The notes beneath the pieces were generated by a model. It saw nothing but the letters and a program-made list of their open reading frames with translations, was not told the origin of the DNA and searched no databases. This document shows, piece by piece, positions 43,606 through 52,102 of a DNA stretch of 64,000 bases (its first letter is position 1; each line of letters begins with the position of its first letter). This DNA is from an uncultured Muribaculaceae bacterium (GTDB taxonomy: Bacteria > Bacteroidota > Bacteroidia > Bacteroidales > Muribaculaceae). The position numbers and the translations under genes are program-made. The stretch is from assembly GCA_910584905.1 (NCBI GenBank), contig CAJUCQ010000023.1, positions 1 to 64,000 of the forward strand, given 5' to 3'.

Positions 43606-44232
43606 ATGGCTGAAAAAACATCATTCCGCAATGTGCTCTTCAACCCATTCTCGAAGAACAATCCGGTAATAGTGCAGATTCTGGGCATATGCTCGGTGCT
43701 CGCCGTCACCGCAAAACTTGAGCCCGCGATAGTAATGGGCCTGTCGGTCATCGCCGTACTCGCATTCAGCAACGTCATCATATCGCTCATCCGCAACACA
43801 ATCCCCGTAAACATCCGCATCATCGTCCAGCTCGTGGTCGTCGCCGGACTCGTCGTCATTGTGTCGCAGCTTCTTCAGGCATACGCATACGACGTAAGCA
43901 AACAGCTCAGCGTGTTCATCGGCCTGATTATCACCAACTGCATCCTCATGGGCCGTCTCGAAGCCTTCGCTATGGCAAACGGCCCGTGGCCTTCGTTCCT
44001 CGACGGCATCGGCAACGGAGTCGGATACGCCTTGATTCTCGTCACCGTAGGATTTTTCCGCGAGCTCTTGGGCTCGGGCACCCTATTGGGTTTCAGGATT
44101 GTGCCCCAATGGCTCTACGACGCAGGCTATGCCAACAACGGCCTGATGATTCTGCCGCCGATGGCTCTCATCGTCGTGGCTTGCATAATATGGGTTCACC
44201 GCACCCAAAACAAAGACCTTCAGGAAAAATAA
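43606..44232 (+). CDS. nqrD: Na+-NQR subunit D
   Basis: A 208-residue protein with six membrane helices, homologous to RnfE. It contains NPFSKNNPVIVQILGICS near the start and NCILMGRLEAFAM in the middle, both NqrD features. With NqrE it forms the inverted-repeat membrane pair that contains an intramembrane iron site. Confidence 0.95.
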   Translation: MAEKTSFRNVLFNPFSKNNPVIVQILGICSVLAVTAKLEPAIVMGLSVIAVLAFSNVIISLIRNTIPVNIRIIVQLVVVAGLVVIVSQLLQAYAYDVSKQLSVFIGLIITNCILMGRLEAFAMANGPWPSFLDGIGNGVGYALILVTVGFFRELLGSGTLLGFRIVPQWLYDAGYANNGLMILPPMALIVVACIIWVHRTQNKDLQEK

Positions 44233-44265
44233 CCCCCACCGCCTCCGAACGCCAATACAAAACCA

Positions 44266-44883
44266 ATGGAAAATCTCAATATATTCATACGGTCGATATT
44301 CATCGACAACATGATTTTTGCCTACTTCTTGGGCATGTGTTCATTTCTGGCGGTGAGCAAAAACGTCCGCACGGCATTCGGCCTCGGAATAGCCGTGACG
44401 TTCATGCTGACAATAACTCTCCCCATAAACTATCTGCTGGAAACATACATCCTCAGCCCGGGAGCACTCGAATGGCTCGACCCCGGATTCGCCGAAGTCG
44501 ACCTCAGCTTCCTTTCGCTTATCGTGTTCATCGCCGTTATCGCGTCGATGACACAACTCGTCGAAATGGCAGTAGAAAAATACGCGCCGGCCCTATACGC
44601 CTCCCTCGGCATCTTCCTGCCCCTCATCGCCGTCAACTGCGCCATCCTCGGCGGCTCGCTCTTCATGCAACAGCGCGAATGGACCTCGGTGTGGACGGCC
44701 GTATGCGCCGGAGGCGGCTGGGGACTCGGATGGCTTCTCGCAATCACGGCCATAGCGGCCATGCGCGAGCGCATCGCTCAGTATTCCAACATCCCCGCTC
44801 CCCTCAAAGGCGTGGGCATCACATTCATCCTCACCGCCCTCATGGGCATAGCCTTCATGAGCTTCCTCGGCATCAAAATCTGA
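44266..44883 (+). CDS. nqrE: Na+-NQR subunit E
   Basis: A 205-residue six-helix membrane protein, homologous to RnfA. IDNMIFAYFLGMCSFLAVS near the N-terminus and VNCAILGGSLFMQQRE in the middle are diagnostic and include the Cys proposed to bind iron between NqrD and NqrE. It lies between nqrD and nqrF with short gaps. Confidence 0.95.
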   Translation: MENLNIFIRSIFIDNMIFAYFLGMCSFLAVSKNVRTAFGLGIAVTFMLTITLPINYLLETYILSPGALEWLDPGFAEVDLSFLSLIVFIAVIASMTQLVEMAVEKYAPALYASLGIFLPLIAVNCAILGGSLFMQQREWTSVWTAVCAGGGWGLGWLLAITAIAAMRERIAQYSNIPAPLKGVGITFILTALMGIAFMSFLGIKI

Positions 44884-44898
44884 CAACCCACCACCACG

Positions 44899-46206
44899 AT
44901 GAACCTTATACCCCTTTACATATCTCTTATGTCGGCTTCGGACCTCACATTCGTGGCAGGCGTCGGATTCTTCCTCGGAGTGACTCTCCTCCTCGTGATT
45001 GTGCTCCTCGTCGCTAAAAAATTTCTCGTCCACGCCGGCGACGTCGTAATAACCTACAACGACGGGCGCGAAGTCATTGCCCCGGCAGGCAAGCCACTCC
45101 TCTCGGCAATGGCCGAAAAAGACATATTCCTCTCCTCGGCTTGCGGCGGCAAAGGCTCGTGCGGACAATGCCGCGTTCAGATCATTGACGGCGGTGGCGA
45201 AATTCTCCCGACCGAGGCCGTCCACTTCAGCCGCAAAGAAATCAAAGAGCACTGGCGCCTTGCCTGTCAGGTGAAAGTCAAACAAGATATGAAAATCGAA
45301 ATTCCCGCCTCGGCTCTCGACGTCAAGGAATGGGAATGCGAAGTGATATCAAACAAAAACGTCGCCACTTTCATCAAAGAATTCATCGTGGCCCTGCCCG
45401 CAGGCGAACACATGGACTTTATCCCCGGCTCATACGCACAGATAAAGATTCCGCCCTTCGAAATGGACTACGACAAAGACATCGACAAAACCCTTATCGG
45501 CGACGAATACCTCCCGGCATGGGAAAAATTCGGCCTCTTCGCCCTGAAATGCCGCAACACCGAGACGACCGTCCGCGCATACTCCATGGCAAACTATCCG
45601 GCCGAAGGCGACAGAATCATGCTCACCGTGCGCATTGCAACCCCGCCGTTCAGGCCCAAACCTCAGACCGGATTTCAGGACGTAATGCCCGGCATAGCAT
45701 CAAGCTATATCTTCTCGCTCAAACCCGGCGACAAAGTGAGAATGAGCGGACCCTACGGAGACTTCCACCCCATTTTCGACTCAAAAAAAGAAATGATGTG
45801 GATAGGCGGCGGCGCCGGCATGGCGCCCCTCAGGGCACAGATCATGCACATGACCAAGACCCTCCGCACCACCGACCGCAAGATGAACTTCTTCTACGGC
45901 GCCCGTGCGCTCAACGAAGTTTTCTACCTCCAAGACTTCCTCGAACTCGAAAAAGAATTCCCCAACTTCAAATTCCATCTCGCCCTCGACCGCCCCGACC
46001 CGGCGGCCGACGCCGCCGGAGTGAAATACACCCCGGGCTTCGTCCATCAGGTCATTTACGACACATATCTTAAAGACCACGAAAGCCCCGAAGACATCGA
46101 ATACTACATGTGCGGTCCCGGCCCCATGAGCAACGCCGTAAACAACATGCTCGACTCCCTCGGCGTCGAACCCGAAAACATCCATTACGACAACTTCGGA
46201 GGCTGA
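44899..46206 (+). CDS. nqrF: Na+-NQR subunit F
   Basis: A 435-residue NADH-dehydrogenase subunit. One N-terminal helix (about 15-38) is followed by a [2Fe-2S] domain with Cys82, Cys88, Cys91 and Cys123, then an FAD domain (RAYSMANYPAEGD) and an NADH domain (MMWIGGGAGMAPLRAQI, YYMCGPGPM). NqrF takes electrons from NADH into the complex. The start may instead be the ATG at 44929 (MSASDLTF), which gives a protein ten residues shorter. Confidence 0.95.
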   Translation: MNLIPLYISLMSASDLTFVAGVGFFLGVTLLLVIVLLVAKKFLVHAGDVVITYNDGREVIAPAGKPLLSAMAEKDIFLSSACGGKGSCGQCRVQIIDGGGEILPTEAVHFSRKEIKEHWRLACQVKVKQDMKIEIPASALDVKEWECEVISNKNVATFIKEFIVALPAGEHMDFIPGSYAQIKIPPFEMDYDKDIDKTLIGDEYLPAWEKFGLFALKCRNTETTVRAYSMANYPAEGDRIMLTVRIATPPFRPKPQTGFQDVMPGIASSYIFSLKPGDKVRMSGPYGDFHPIFDSKKEMMWIGGGAGMAPLRAQIMHMTKTLRTTDRKMNFFYGARALNEVFYLQDFLELEKEFPNFKFHLALDRPDPAADAAGVKYTPGFVHQVIYDTYLKDHESPEDIEYYMCGPGPMSNAVNNMLDSLGVEPENIHYDNFGG

Positions 46207-46231
46207 TTCGCCCCGACTCACACCTCAGCCC

Positions 46232-47050
46232 ATGCACCGCAGACTCCTCACAGCACTTATCCTCGCCTTGGCGGCGCCGCTCGCTCTCGTGGCCGCGCCC
46301 AAAAAGGCCGCGGCCTCAAAACCGTTCACACTCGTGCTCGACCCCGGCCACGGAGGAAAAGACTACGGTTGCGTCGGCAAAATCACCAACGAGAAAACAA
46401 TAGTGCTCAAAGTCGCGACTCTGCTCGGCAAAATGGTCGAAAAAGAATTCGGCGACAGCGTCAACACCGTCTACACCCGCAAAGACGACCGCTTCATATC
46501 CCTTCAGGAACGCGCCAACATCGCAAACCGCGCAGGAGGCAATTTCTTTGTGAGCATACACGTAAACTCCGTCGACAAACGCACACGCGGCCGCGAAAAC
46601 ATCCACGGCGCTTCAGTCTACACCCTCGGACTTCACAAGAGCGAAAACAACCTCAACGTGGCTATGCGCGAAAACGCCGTCATGGAGCTCGAAGAAGACT
46701 TCTCGGAAACATATCAGGGATTTGACCCCACATCATCCGAAAGCTACATCATATTCGAACTGAATCAGGACGCACACATCCGCCAAAGCCTCGAAATGGC
46801 ATCGCTGATGCAGAAGCGCCTCATCTCTGATGCCGGACGCGCCGACAAAGAAGTCCGACAAGCCGGGTTTTGGGTCCTCTGGTCCACGGGCATGCCATCC
46901 GTGCTCGTAGAACTCGACTTTATCTGCAACCCCGCCGCCGAACGCTTCCTCGCATCCGAAAAAGGACAACGCAAATGCGCCGAAGCCCTCTTCAACGCGT
47001 TTAAAGATTACTACCGCCACCACAAACAAAACGCCCGAAACTCACGTTAA
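46232..47050 (+). CDS. N-acetylmuramoyl-L-alanine amidase
   Basis: A 272-residue exported amidase_3 protein. A signal peptide ends near residue 24 (ALVAA). The zinc ligands are in LDPGHGGKDYG and VSIHVNS, and the catalytic Glu is near VLVELDFICNP at the end. It cleaves the amide bond between MurNAc and the stem peptide during cell separation. It follows nqrF by 25 bases with no terminator, so it may be read through from the nqr operon. Confidence 0.93.
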   Translation: MHRRLLTALILALAAPLALVAAPKKAAASKPFTLVLDPGHGGKDYGCVGKITNEKTIVLKVATLLGKMVEKEFGDSVNTVYTRKDDRFISLQERANIANRAGGNFFVSIHVNSVDKRTRGRENIHGASVYTLGLHKSENNLNVAMRENAVMELEEDFSETYQGFDPTSSESYIIFELNQDAHIRQSLEMASLMQKRLISDAGRADKEVRQAGFWVLWSTGMPSVLVELDFICNPAAERFLASEKGQRKCAEALFNAFKDYYRHHKQNARNSR

Positions 47051-47085
47051 CCCCTTAGCAATCCCCTCACTCTTACTCCATAGAC

Positions 47086-47985
47086 ATGAAAAAATTTTTT
47101 AGAAAAGAAGTCGTAATCGGCTTATGTGTCATCGCGGCTCTCGCTATTCTCTTCTTTGGCATAAACTTCCTGAAAGGCGTCAACCTCTTCCGGGCCGCCA
47201 ACTATTACTACGCCACATATACCAACGTCGAAGGCCTCGCTATCTCCGCACCCGTGACTATCAACGGCTACAAAGTAGGACAAGTGCGCGAAATAAACTA
47301 CCAGTTCGACAACCCCGGCCACGTTGTCGTCGAGCTCAGCCTCGACAAAAACCTGCGCGTGCCCGCCGGTAGCCAAGCCCGACTCACCACCGACCTGCTC
47401 GGCACCGCATCAATCGTCCTCTCAATGGCCAACGCCACCGCATTCCACGCCGTCGGCGACACCATCACAGGCGTAAACACCCCGGGACTCATGGGCAACG
47501 TGACCGAAAAGCTCCTGCCCTCGGTCGAAGCCGTATTCCCCAAAATCGACACCCTCATCTCAAACCTCAACGCCATTACCGGCAACCCCGCGCTTCACTC
47601 TTCAATCTCACGCCTCGACGCCATCACGGCCGACCTCGCAAAAAGCTCGCAGTCGCTCTCGCGCATGCTCGCCGACCTCGGACCGGCCACCCGCAACATC
47701 CGCAGCATAGCCTCGAACGTCGACACAATCACAGGCAACTTCTCCGAAATCAGCTCTCAGCTCAGTCAGGCCCGCGTCGACAGCATCATCGCTGACCTTG
47801 AGAAAACCACTGCCAACATCCACACTCTTTCCCGACAGCTCAACGACCCCAATTCGACCGTCGGGCTTCTCACCCAAGACCCCGCTCTCTACAACAACCT
47901 CAACAACACTGTCGTGTCGCTCGACTCACTCTTCACCGACATCAAAGCACATCCCAAACGCTACATAAACATCAAAGTGTTCTAA
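47086..47985 (+). CDS. MCE/MlaD-family protein
   Basis: A 299-residue protein. A membrane helix at residues 8-27 (VVIGLCVIAALAILFFGINF) is followed by the MlaD/MCE domain (about 37-115; YTNVEGLAISAPVTINGYKVGQV, VPAGSQARLTTDLLGTASI) and a long helical C-terminal region (TLISNLNAITGNPALHSS; SLSRMLADLGPATRNI). MCE proteins form hexameric lipid channels with an ABC transporter; the ATPase and permease genes are not adjacent here. It is the last gene before a terminator. Confidence 0.92.
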   Translation: MKKFFRKEVVIGLCVIAALAILFFGINFLKGVNLFRAANYYYATYTNVEGLAISAPVTINGYKVGQVREINYQFDNPGHVVVELSLDKNLRVPAGSQARLTTDLLGTASIVLSMANATAFHAVGDTITGVNTPGLMGNVTEKLLPSVEAVFPKIDTLISNLNAITGNPALHSSISRLDAITADLAKSSQSLSRMLADLGPATRNIRSIASNVDTITGNFSEISSQLSQARVDSIIADLEKTTANIHTLSRQLNDPNSTVGLLTQDPALYNNLNNTVVSLDSLFTDIKAHPKRYINIKVF

Positions 47986-48007
47986 AGCCCTTTGAACACT
48001 CAAATAC

Positions 48008-48062
48008 AAGCCCGGATACTTATTTAGAATACATATAAATAAGCATCCGGCTTGCATTTTTT
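48008..48062 (+). terminator. Terminator of the nqr-amidase-mce unit
   Basis: AAGCCCGGATACTTATTTA pairs, with one bulge, with TAAATAAGCATCCGGCTT, followed by GCATTTTTTATTG. It ends the 7.8-kb run that begins at nqrA. Confidence 0.85.
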
Positions 48063-48269
48063 ATTGTTTCACGTAAAAACAAGCGCAAAAGCCGTTCGGA
48101 GGCCACACAAGCCCGGAGACGTGGAACACAAATACGGCCGGCAACACACTATCCTACAGTGAAATAACAATTTGCAAAGCAAGTATAAAGCCACGAAGGC
48201 GAGCGGAATTTATAATCGTCTGAAATCAAAATACTTGCAGTCTTTTATTAAAAAACAAGAAAAACAGCG

Positions 48270-48301
48270 TTTGTTTTTCAACATTTTTTTTCGGAATTTT
48301 G
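48270..48301 (+). promoter_or_regulatory. Probable dnaA promoter
   Basis: TTTG at 48270-48273, a 20-base gap and GAATTTTG at 48294-48301 match the Bacteroidetes consensus except for the first base of the -7 box. Predicted leader to the dnaA ATG is about 116 bases. Confidence 0.6.
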
Positions 48302-48422
48302 TACTCGCCAAAGGCAAGTCCCGAGGCATTTTAAGTCCAATCATTTTTATTATAACTCTTCCTCAACCGGACGCATCCTCATCGTTTGCGCTCCAACTCT
48401 CATCCCCACTCCTCTACCCGAT

Positions 48423-49811
48423 ATGCAACGCACCCACACCGAGCTTTGGACAGAATGTTGCGCCTTCATCCGCGACAACATCGAGCCTATCCAATACGAC
48501 ACATGGTTTCGAGACATTACATCCGTAAGTTTCGAAAACGGCGTCCTTGAGCTCCTCGTAAAGTCAGGCTACTTTGCCGACCAGCTCGAAGAGCGATTCC
48601 TTGGTGTGCTCAAAGCCGGCATAAAAAAAGTCTACGGACAAGGAGTAAAGCTATACTACGTCTACGACACCGTAAAAGACGACCCCTCCACCGCCGTCAA
48701 GCTCAAGTCGACAGCTCCGTCGCCCACAATCATGGCGCAGAGCAACGCACAGGCCGCAAACCCCTTCACCGCACAGCCCGACCGCGTAATCGACTCCCAG
48801 CTCAACCCCCGCTACACATTCGAAAACTACTGCCTTTCGACAAGCAACAAGATAGCAGGCTCCATTGGCGAATCAATTGCCGACAACCCCTCGATCAAGA
48901 CCTTCAACCCCCTCTTTGTGTTCGGCCCGACAGGCGTCGGCAAGACTCATCTGATTCAGGCAATCGGCATACGACTCAAGGAAACCAAACCCGAAAGCCG
49001 CGTTCTCTACGTCACAGCCCGCCTCTTCGAAAGCCAGTACACCGCCGCCGTTGCCAAAGGCAACACCAACAACTTCTTCCACTTCTACCAGAGCATCGAC
49101 ACACTCATCATCGACGATATTCAGGACCTCCAGAAGAAGCCCGGCACGCAAAATACCTTCTTCCACATATTCAACCATCTGCACCAGAACAACAAGCAGA
49201 TAATAATGTCGAGCGACTGCGCCCCCTCCGAGATGGACGGCTTCGAAGCCCGACTCCTCTCGCGCTTCAAATGGGGCATGTCCGTAGCGCTCGACAAACC
49301 CGACATCGAACTCCGCCGCGACGTTCTCAAACAAAAAGCAGCCCAAGACGGCCTCACGCTTTCCGACGAAGTCCTCGAATTCATCGCCGCCAACGTCACC
49401 GACAGCATCCGTGAGCTCGAAGGCATCGTCGTGTCGCTCCTCGCACACGCCACGGTCCTCAACCGCGAAATCAGCGTCGACCTCGCCCGCGTGGTCCTCG
49501 CAAACGCCGTCAAGATGAGCCGCCGACAGGTCAACTTCGAAATGATAGCTCAGGCCGTGGCCGCCCACTACGGCATCGACGCCGACCTCCTCTTCACCAA
49601 AACCCGCAAACGCGAGATTTCCGACCCGCGACAGGTGCTCATGTATCTCGCAAAAAAAATCGGCAAGATGTCGACAACAACAATCGGCAACCGAATTTCG
49701 CGCACCCACGCCACCGTAATCTACGCCTGCCGCAACATCGAAGAGCGCCTTCCGATAGAAAAGAAACTTGCGGCCGACATTTCAGCCATCGAAAGCTCCT
49801 TCGCCGTCTGA
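48423..49811 (+). CDS. dnaA: Chromosomal replication initiator DnaA, with unusual DNA-contact residues
   Basis: A 462-residue AAA+ initiator. Domain I opens ELWTECCAFIRDNIEPIQYDTWF; the AAA+ core has GPTGVGKT at residues 168-175 and LIIDDIQDLQ; YTFENYC marks the start of domain III. The C-terminal domain keeps DPRQVLMYLAKK, but the signature segment reads STTTIGNRISRTHATVIYA (residues 417-435) where most DnaA proteins have SLPxIGxxxGG(R/K)DHxTV. The Pro (now Thr419) and Asp (now Thr428) that in E. coli contact the DnaA box are replaced, while the His (429) is kept. It lies behind its own promoter and ends at a terminator. Confidence 0.95.
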   Translation: MQRTHTELWTECCAFIRDNIEPIQYDTWFRDITSVSFENGVLELLVKSGYFADQLEERFLGVLKAGIKKVYGQGVKLYYVYDTVKDDPSTAVKLKSTAPSPTIMAQSNAQAANPFTAQPDRVIDSQLNPRYTFENYCLSTSNKIAGSIGESIADNPSIKTFNPLFVFGPTGVGKTHLIQAIGIRLKETKPESRVLYVTARLFESQYTAAVAKGNTNNFFHFYQSIDTLIIDDIQDLQKKPGTQNTFFHIFNHLHQNNKQIIMSSDCAPSEMDGFEARLLSRFKWGMSVALDKPDIELRRDVLKQKAAQDGLTLSDEVLEFIAANVTDSIRELEGIVVSLLAHATVLNREISVDLARVVLANAVKMSRRQVNFEMIAQAVAAHYGIDADLLFTKTRKREISDPRQVLMYLAKKIGKMSTTTIGNRISRTHATVIYACRNIEERLPIEKKLAADISAIESSFAV

Positions 49812-49854
49812 CACAATCGGACACGCCCAAGTAAATAAATTACATATCCAATTC

Positions 49855-49880
49855 AAGCCGGCCTCGAAAGCCGGCTTTTT
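49855..49880 (+). terminator. Terminator after dnaA
   Basis: AAGCCGGC (49855-49862) pairs with GCCGGCTT (49869-49876), followed by a T-run (TTTT). Confidence 0.9.
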
Positions 49881-49993
49881 CATAGACCGCACAGCATAAC
49901 AAACTGACACAACAAAACCGTAAAAAGACGCACGCATTTCACGAATTACGCAAAATTGCGGCAGAAATAAATTGCATTTTTTATCTTAAAAAT

Positions 49994-50024
49994 TTTGTTT
50001 TTTAAGAAAAGATTTATAATTTTG
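49994..50024 (+). promoter_or_regulatory. Near-perfect Bacteroidetes promoter without an adjacent gene
   Basis: TTTG at 49994-49997, a 19-base gap and TAATTTTG at 50017-50024 match both elements exactly. The next coding start is over 300 bases away, but the candidate structured RNA begins about 80 bases after the predicted transcription start. Confidence 0.75.
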
Positions 50025-50111
50025 CAAAAACCGATACTTATCACTAATTTCAACATCAAATAAAAAGCACATTCACTTAAATAAGTTTTATATATTAACC
50101 GCACACAGTAT

Positions 50112-50228
50112 TAACCGCGGGAGCAAGAACGCATTCAGGAAATGCAGGACCTTAAACAGAGCAAATGGATATTGATGGATTATCAGCGGTCCGTTCCGGC
50201 CGGAAAAGCCGGATTGCTCCCGCGGTTA
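50112..50228 (+). ncRNA. Candidate structured non-coding RNA with a 15-bp closing stem
   Basis: TAACCGCGGGAGCAA (50112-50126) pairs perfectly with TTGCTCCCGCGGTTA (50214-50228). Inside are a 5-bp hairpin GCATT/AATGC, a longer arm closed by GGACC/GGTCC (50147-50151 with 50188-50192) that holds a possible small stem, and a 6-bp hairpin TCCGGC/GCCGGA, giving a four-way-junction or cloverleaf-like fold. A strong promoter lies upstream at 49994-50024. The segment has no T-run after the closing stem, so that stem is not a simple terminator. It does not match SRP RNA, tmRNA or RNase P by eye; 6S RNA is possible but the length and shape fit poorly. It could also be a leader element of the gene at 50329. 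Evidence is structural only. Confidence 0.55.
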
Positions 50229-50328
50229 TATTGCCCGGAGGCAGCCCGAAACACAATTACCGCCCCATAGGCGGCTATTTCGGAAAAAAGTTGTATCTTT
50301 GTCCTCCAAACAGACACAACTTAATATT

Positions 50329-51324
50329 ATGAGCATCATTCCCGACTCCAATACGCCTCCACGCTTTCAGCCCGAGGAGGAAGAGGTGCGCCGCAGCGTG
50401 CCTGCATCGGCTGCAAGCCGCCGGATGATGATTATCATCATTGCCGTATGCGCCGTGCTTGCGCTCGTGGCCGGATTCTTCGTCTTCTCATCCATCCGCG
50501 CTAACAAAGCGCTCGAAGAAGCTCAGGCCGAAAAAGAACAGATACTCCTCGACGCCGCCACACGCGACCTTGAGCGCGAAAGCGCCGAACTCGACGCCGA
50601 ATTTGCTCAATTCGAAAACTCACGTCAGTTTATTCAAAACGACTCTATCAAGCGCCAGCTCAGCGAAAAATACGACGCCGCCCGCCTTCAGGTCGAAAAA
50701 CTCCAGCAGGAACTCAAAAACCAAAAAAAGAAAAGCGCCGCCGAAATCGCCAAACTCCGCAACGAAATCGACACCCTCCGCGCCCTTCTGCGACACTACG
50801 TCGAAGAAATCGACCGCCTCAACAAAGAAAACATGGCCCTCCGCTCCGAAAACCAAGAAATCAAAGAGCAGAACCAGCGCCTCAACTCGCAGGTGGCCGA
50901 AACCTCGCGCCGCAACGAAGTCCTCAGCGAACGGATGACACTCGCCGAAAAACTCAACGTCACAGGCCTCAGCCTGACGCCACTCAACAAAAAAGGCAAA
51001 CGCGAGAAAAAAGTGCAGAAAGCCACTCAGCTCATGATCTCGTTCACAATCCCGCAAAACAACTCGACTCCCGTAGGCGAAAAAACAATCTACGCGCGCA
51101 TCGTGTCCCCCTCGGGGCAAATGCTCGGCAACGGCGGCTCATTCAGCTTCGAAGGCTCGTCAGTGGCCTGCACCGCCCGACGCACCGTCGAATACGCCGG
51201 CGAAGAACTCGGCGGAGTCACAATCTACTGGGACGTCGACACCCCACTCATGGCCGGAGACTACACCGTAGAACTCTTCGCCGACAACTACCGCCTCATC
51301 TCCCGCACATTCGCCCTCAAATAA
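50329..51324 (+). CDS. Membrane-anchored coiled-coil protein
   Basis: A 331-residue protein. A short N-terminal cytoplasmic segment precedes one membrane helix at about 33-55 (MMIIIIAVCAVLALVAGFFVF). Residues about 57-215 are a long Lys/Glu/Gln-rich coiled coil (LQQELKNQKKKSAAEIAKLR; LNKENMALRSENQEIKEQN), and residues about 220-331 are a beta-rich domain (MISFTIPQNN, KTIYARIVSPSG, VTIYWDVDTPLMAGDYTV). The layout suggests a periplasmic spacer with a terminal binding domain. The start is the ATG at 50329, ten codons inside a longer frame. I do not recognise a named family. Confidence 0.82.
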   Translation: MSIIPDSNTPPRFQPEEEEVRRSVPASAASRRMMIIIIAVCAVLALVAGFFVFSSIRANKALEEAQAEKEQILLDAATRDLERESAELDAEFAQFENSRQFIQNDSIKRQLSEKYDAARLQVEKLQQELKNQKKKSAAEIAKLRNEIDTLRALLRHYVEEIDRLNKENMALRSENQEIKEQNQRLNSQVAETSRRNEVLSERMTLAEKLNVTGLSLTPLNKKGKREKKVQKATQLMISFTIPQNNSTPVGEKTIYARIVSPSGQMLGNGGSFSFEGSSVACTARRTVEYAGEELGGVTIYWDVDTPLMAGDYTVELFADNYRLISRTFALK

Positions 51325-51348
51325 AAAGCCTCGAAAGCCGCGTACACA

Positions 51349-52074
51349 ATGCCACACTTCTTTGAATTCATATACGACAGCATCATGAGCATCGAAGTCA
51401 ACCCTGTTGGCTCGATATTCAAGATGTGCCTCAGCATGCTGCTGGGAAGCCTCGTCGGATACGAACGCAAACGAAAAGGACAAGCCGCAGGCGTGCGCAC
51501 ATTCTCGCTCATCGCAATGGGCGCATCGATGGCCATGATTCTGAGCATATACGTCCCTCAGGAATACCTCGGACTCAAAAACGGAGACCCCGGACGCATC
51601 GCCGCCCAAGTAATCACCGGCATAGGCTTCCTCGGCGCAGGCGCCATCATCCAGATGAAAGGCTCCATCCGAGGCCTCACCACTGCCGCCGGGATATGGA
51701 TGGTGGCCACAATAGGCATGGCCGTCGGCGTAGGGCTATACCTCCTGTCGATTGTCGCTACGGCTCTCATCCTCTTTATTCTCGTCGAACTCGAACGCCT
51801 CGAACACCACGTAAGCAAAGGCTCCGAAAGCCGGATAATACGCCTCCGCCTCGCAGTCATCCTCCGCGACATCGATGCATACCGAAAAGTGCTGGAGCGC
51901 AACAAAATCACGCTTCAGAACTTCTACGTCGACTACGACTACGACGCCGGCGAGACGCGCCTCAACCTCGTAGTCCTCCTGCGCGAAAGCACCGACTACA
52001 TCCGCCTTTTCGGACAGCTCGAAAAGTTGCAGCCCACAAAGGCAATCTCACTTGCCAACCAGCTCAGCATCTGA
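51349..52074 (+). CDS. MgtC/SapB-family membrane protein
   Basis: A 241-residue protein with four or five N-terminal membrane helices that include LLGSLVGYERKRKGQAAGVRT and GIGFLGAGAIIQMKG, the MgtC signature, and a cytoplasmic C-terminal domain (about 150-241) of ACT-like pattern. MgtC proteins are linked to Mg2+ limitation and acid stress in other bacteria. It is in a run with the antiporter gene 28 bases downstream, suggesting shared ion-homeostasis duties. Confidence 0.92.
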   Translation: MPHFFEFIYDSIMSIEVNPVGSIFKMCLSMLLGSLVGYERKRKGQAAGVRTFSLIAMGASMAMILSIYVPQEYLGLKNGDPGRIAAQVITGIGFLGAGAIIQMKGSIRGLTTAAGIWMVATIGMAVGVGLYLLSIVATALILFILVELERLEHHVSKGSESRIIRLRLAVILRDIDAYRKVLERNKITLQNFYVDYDYDAGETRLNLVVLLRESTDYIRLFGQLEKLQPTKAISLANQLSI

Positions 52075-52102
52075 CTCCCTCCCCCTCGACCACACGCCTG
52101 CA

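Larger units (their letters stand above)
47986..48422. other. Intergenic region before dnaA
   Basis: These 437 bases hold the terminator at 48008-48062, an inverted repeat GCAAGTAT / ATACTTGC with arms at 48179-48186 and 48231-48238, and the dnaA promoter. The stretch is AT-rich from about 48150. I searched for TTATNCACA-type DnaA boxes and saw none, so I do not call an origin. Confidence 0.6.
49812..50328. other. Intergenic region after dnaA
   Basis: These 517 bases hold the dnaA terminator, a near-perfect promoter, a candidate structured RNA, a small hairpin (CCGCC 50260-50264 with GGCGG 50270-50274) and a -7 box TATCTTTG at 50294-50301 before the next gene. There is no open frame of note. 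Confidence 0.75.

Noticed and set aside
50112..50228. Long stem taken as a transposon or integron attC end
   Set aside because: No transposase or integrase gene is near, there are no target-site duplications, and the attC core sites are missing at the ends.
47986..50328. Replication origin next to dnaA
   Set aside because: Both flanks are AT-rich, but I found no cluster of TTATNCACA-like boxes, and strand bias does not switch here: genes are on the plus strand on both sides.
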